From: Methylocapsa sp.
GTDB taxonomy: Bacteria; Pseudomonadota; Alphaproteobacteria; Rhizobiales; Beijerinckiaceae
Assembly: GCA_017353815.1 (NCBI GenBank)
Contig: JAFMSB010000080.1
Span: 846 to 7,319, forward strand
DNA length: 6,474 bases
Reading direction: 5' to 3'
Shown here: positions 5,703 through 6,474 of the stretch, in pieces
Numbering within the stretch: position 1 is the stretch's first letter
How the letters are laid out: each line of letters opens with the position of its first letter
The notes under the pieces: model-generated
The model's database searches: none
Told to the model about the DNA's origin: nothing
What the model saw: only the letters and a program-made list of their open reading frames with translations
Translations under genes and position numbers: made by a program

Positions 5703-6474
5703 ATGCCTGCCCTCGCCGCGACGATTGTTGCCGCCTCGGGCTGGCGCCGCTGGCTTATCGCCTTCGCCGCCGGATCGGCGGGCGCGCTCGCGATGGCGCC
5801 CTTCGACTTCATCCCGGCCCTCTTTATCCCGATGACCGCGGCCGTCTGGCTGATCGACGGCCCATTCGAAAAAAGCCAAACGCGGCGCTTCCCAAGGGCA
5901 AGCTTCGGCCTGCCGAGCGGCATTTGGCGGGCCTTTTCCGGCGGCTGGTGGTGGGGCTTTGGTTATTTCGTCGCCGGGCTGTGGTGGCTCGGCGCGGCAT
6001 TTCTCGTCGAAGCGAGAGAATTCGCTTGGGCCTTGCCGCTCGGCGTGGCGGGCCTGCCCGCCGTGCTGGCGGTTTTCCCCGGTCTTGGCTTTGCTTTGGC
6101 GAGGCTGATCTGGTCTCCCGGTGCCGGAAGACTGTTCGCGCTTGCCGCGGGATTGAGCCTGGCCGAATGGCTGCGCGGCCATCTCTTTACGGGATTTCCC
6201 TGGAACCTCTTCGGCATGGCCCTTGGCGGGACGTTACTAACCGCCCAGTTCGCCTCGGTCATCGGGGCCTACGGGCTTACCATCGTGGCAATCCTCATTT
6301 TTTCCGCCCCCGCCACGCTGGGTGGCAAGACAGCCGCGCGAGGGGCCCGCGGACGGCTAGCGGCGCCGGTTGTTGCTGCCGTTCTCGCCTTTGCCGCAAT
6401 TTGCCTCTTTGGCGCAGTTCGCCTTTCCGCGCCGCCCGCGGCACAAGTGCCCGGGGTGAGGCTGCGTATAATGC
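5703..6474 (+). CDS. lnt: Apolipoprotein N-acyltransferase Lnt, 5' part (runs off right edge)
   Basis: The frame is open to the right edge and gives 257 residues of the membrane enzyme that N-acylates the diacylglyceryl-cysteine of lipoproteins at the periplasmic face of the inner membrane, the last step after Lgt and LspA. Hydrophobic segments lie near 17-34, 36-52, 81-103, 108-134, 143-156, 181-201 and 220-238. Family marks are GWRRWLIAFAAGSAGALAMAPF (13-34), GWWWGFGYFVAGLWWLG (81-97) and EWLRGHLFTGFPWNLFG (155-171). The final residues PGVRLRIM are the first strand of the CN-hydrolase (nitrilase) domain, so the catalytic Glu-Lys-Cys lies outside the window. ATG 5703 puts 12 residues before GWRR, as I recall for rhizobial Lnt. 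GTG 5676 (weak GAGAG 9 bases upstream) and TTG 5613 are alternatives, as the frame is open back to the corC stop. A charged loop (54-78) separates the second and third segments. Confidence 0.94.
   Translation, partial: MPALAATIVAASGWRRWLIAFAAGSAGALAMAPFDFIPALFIPMTAAVWLIDGPFEKSQTRRFPRASFGLPSGIWRAFSGGWWWGFGYFVAGLWWLGAAFLVEAREFAWALPLGVAGLPAVLAVFPGLGFALARLIWSPGAGRLFALAAGLSLAEWLRGHLFTGFPWNLFGMALGGTLLTAQFASVIGAYGLTIVAILIFSAPATLGGKTAARGARGRLAAPVVAAVLAFAAICLFGAVRLSAPPAAQVPGVRLRIM

Noticed and set aside
5580..6182. A 200-codon minus-strand frame opposite the start of lnt
   Set aside because: The plus strand encodes clear Lnt membrane segments and motifs; the antisense product is low-complexity and polar.
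1..6474. A novel defence, mobile or secondary-metabolism system
   Set aside because: Every sizeable coding region is a conserved housekeeping gene in a known order, and no gap is large enough to hide another gene.

Overview
The window is a stretch of ordinary, gene-dense chromosome from an alphaproteobacterium, most likely of the order Hyphomicrobiales (Rhizobiales). The GC-rich sequence, the protein features and the gene order nfu, tsaB, rimI, miaB, phoH, ybeY, corC, lnt all point that way. A Beijerinckiaceae or Methylocystaceae origin is plausible but is only an inference. All eight genes lie on the plus strand and are closely packed. I see no mobile element, CRISPR array, tRNA or rRNA gene, and no phage or plasmid signature.

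Layout: bases 1-282 are the 3' end of a NifU-like (Nfu) iron-sulfur carrier gene. A 74-base gap containing an imperfect inverted repeat leads to tsaB (GTG start), followed after 22 bases by rimI. An 81-base gap with nothing recognisable precedes miaB. From miaB onward the genes form a tight block. phoH starts with TTG overlapping the miaB stop, ybeY starts with TTG two bases after the phoH stop, and corC overlaps the end of ybeY by 8 bases. After a 108-base gap, lnt begins and runs off the right edge just where its catalytic nitrilase domain starts.

Together the genes serve translation and the envelope. TsaB (t6A) and MiaB (ms2i6A) both modify A37 beside the anticodon. RimI acetylates ribosomal protein S18 (or related targets). 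PhoH (YbeZ), YbeY and CorC (YbeX) form the well-known RNA/ribosome-associated cluster, with YbeY the metal-dependent RNase needed for 16S rRNA maturation. Lnt performs the last acylation of lipoproteins. Nfu proteins supply clusters to Fe-S enzymes, and MiaB carries two such clusters.

I found no convincing undescribed system. The points worth a second look are small: the absence of the fur-type regulator (and acyltransferase) often found between rimI and miaB in relatives, two successive TTG starts, a consensus Shine-Dalgarno with no standard start at normal spacing ahead of rimI, a hairpin before tsaB, an eight-A run inside miaB, and a single in-frame stop separating corC from lnt.
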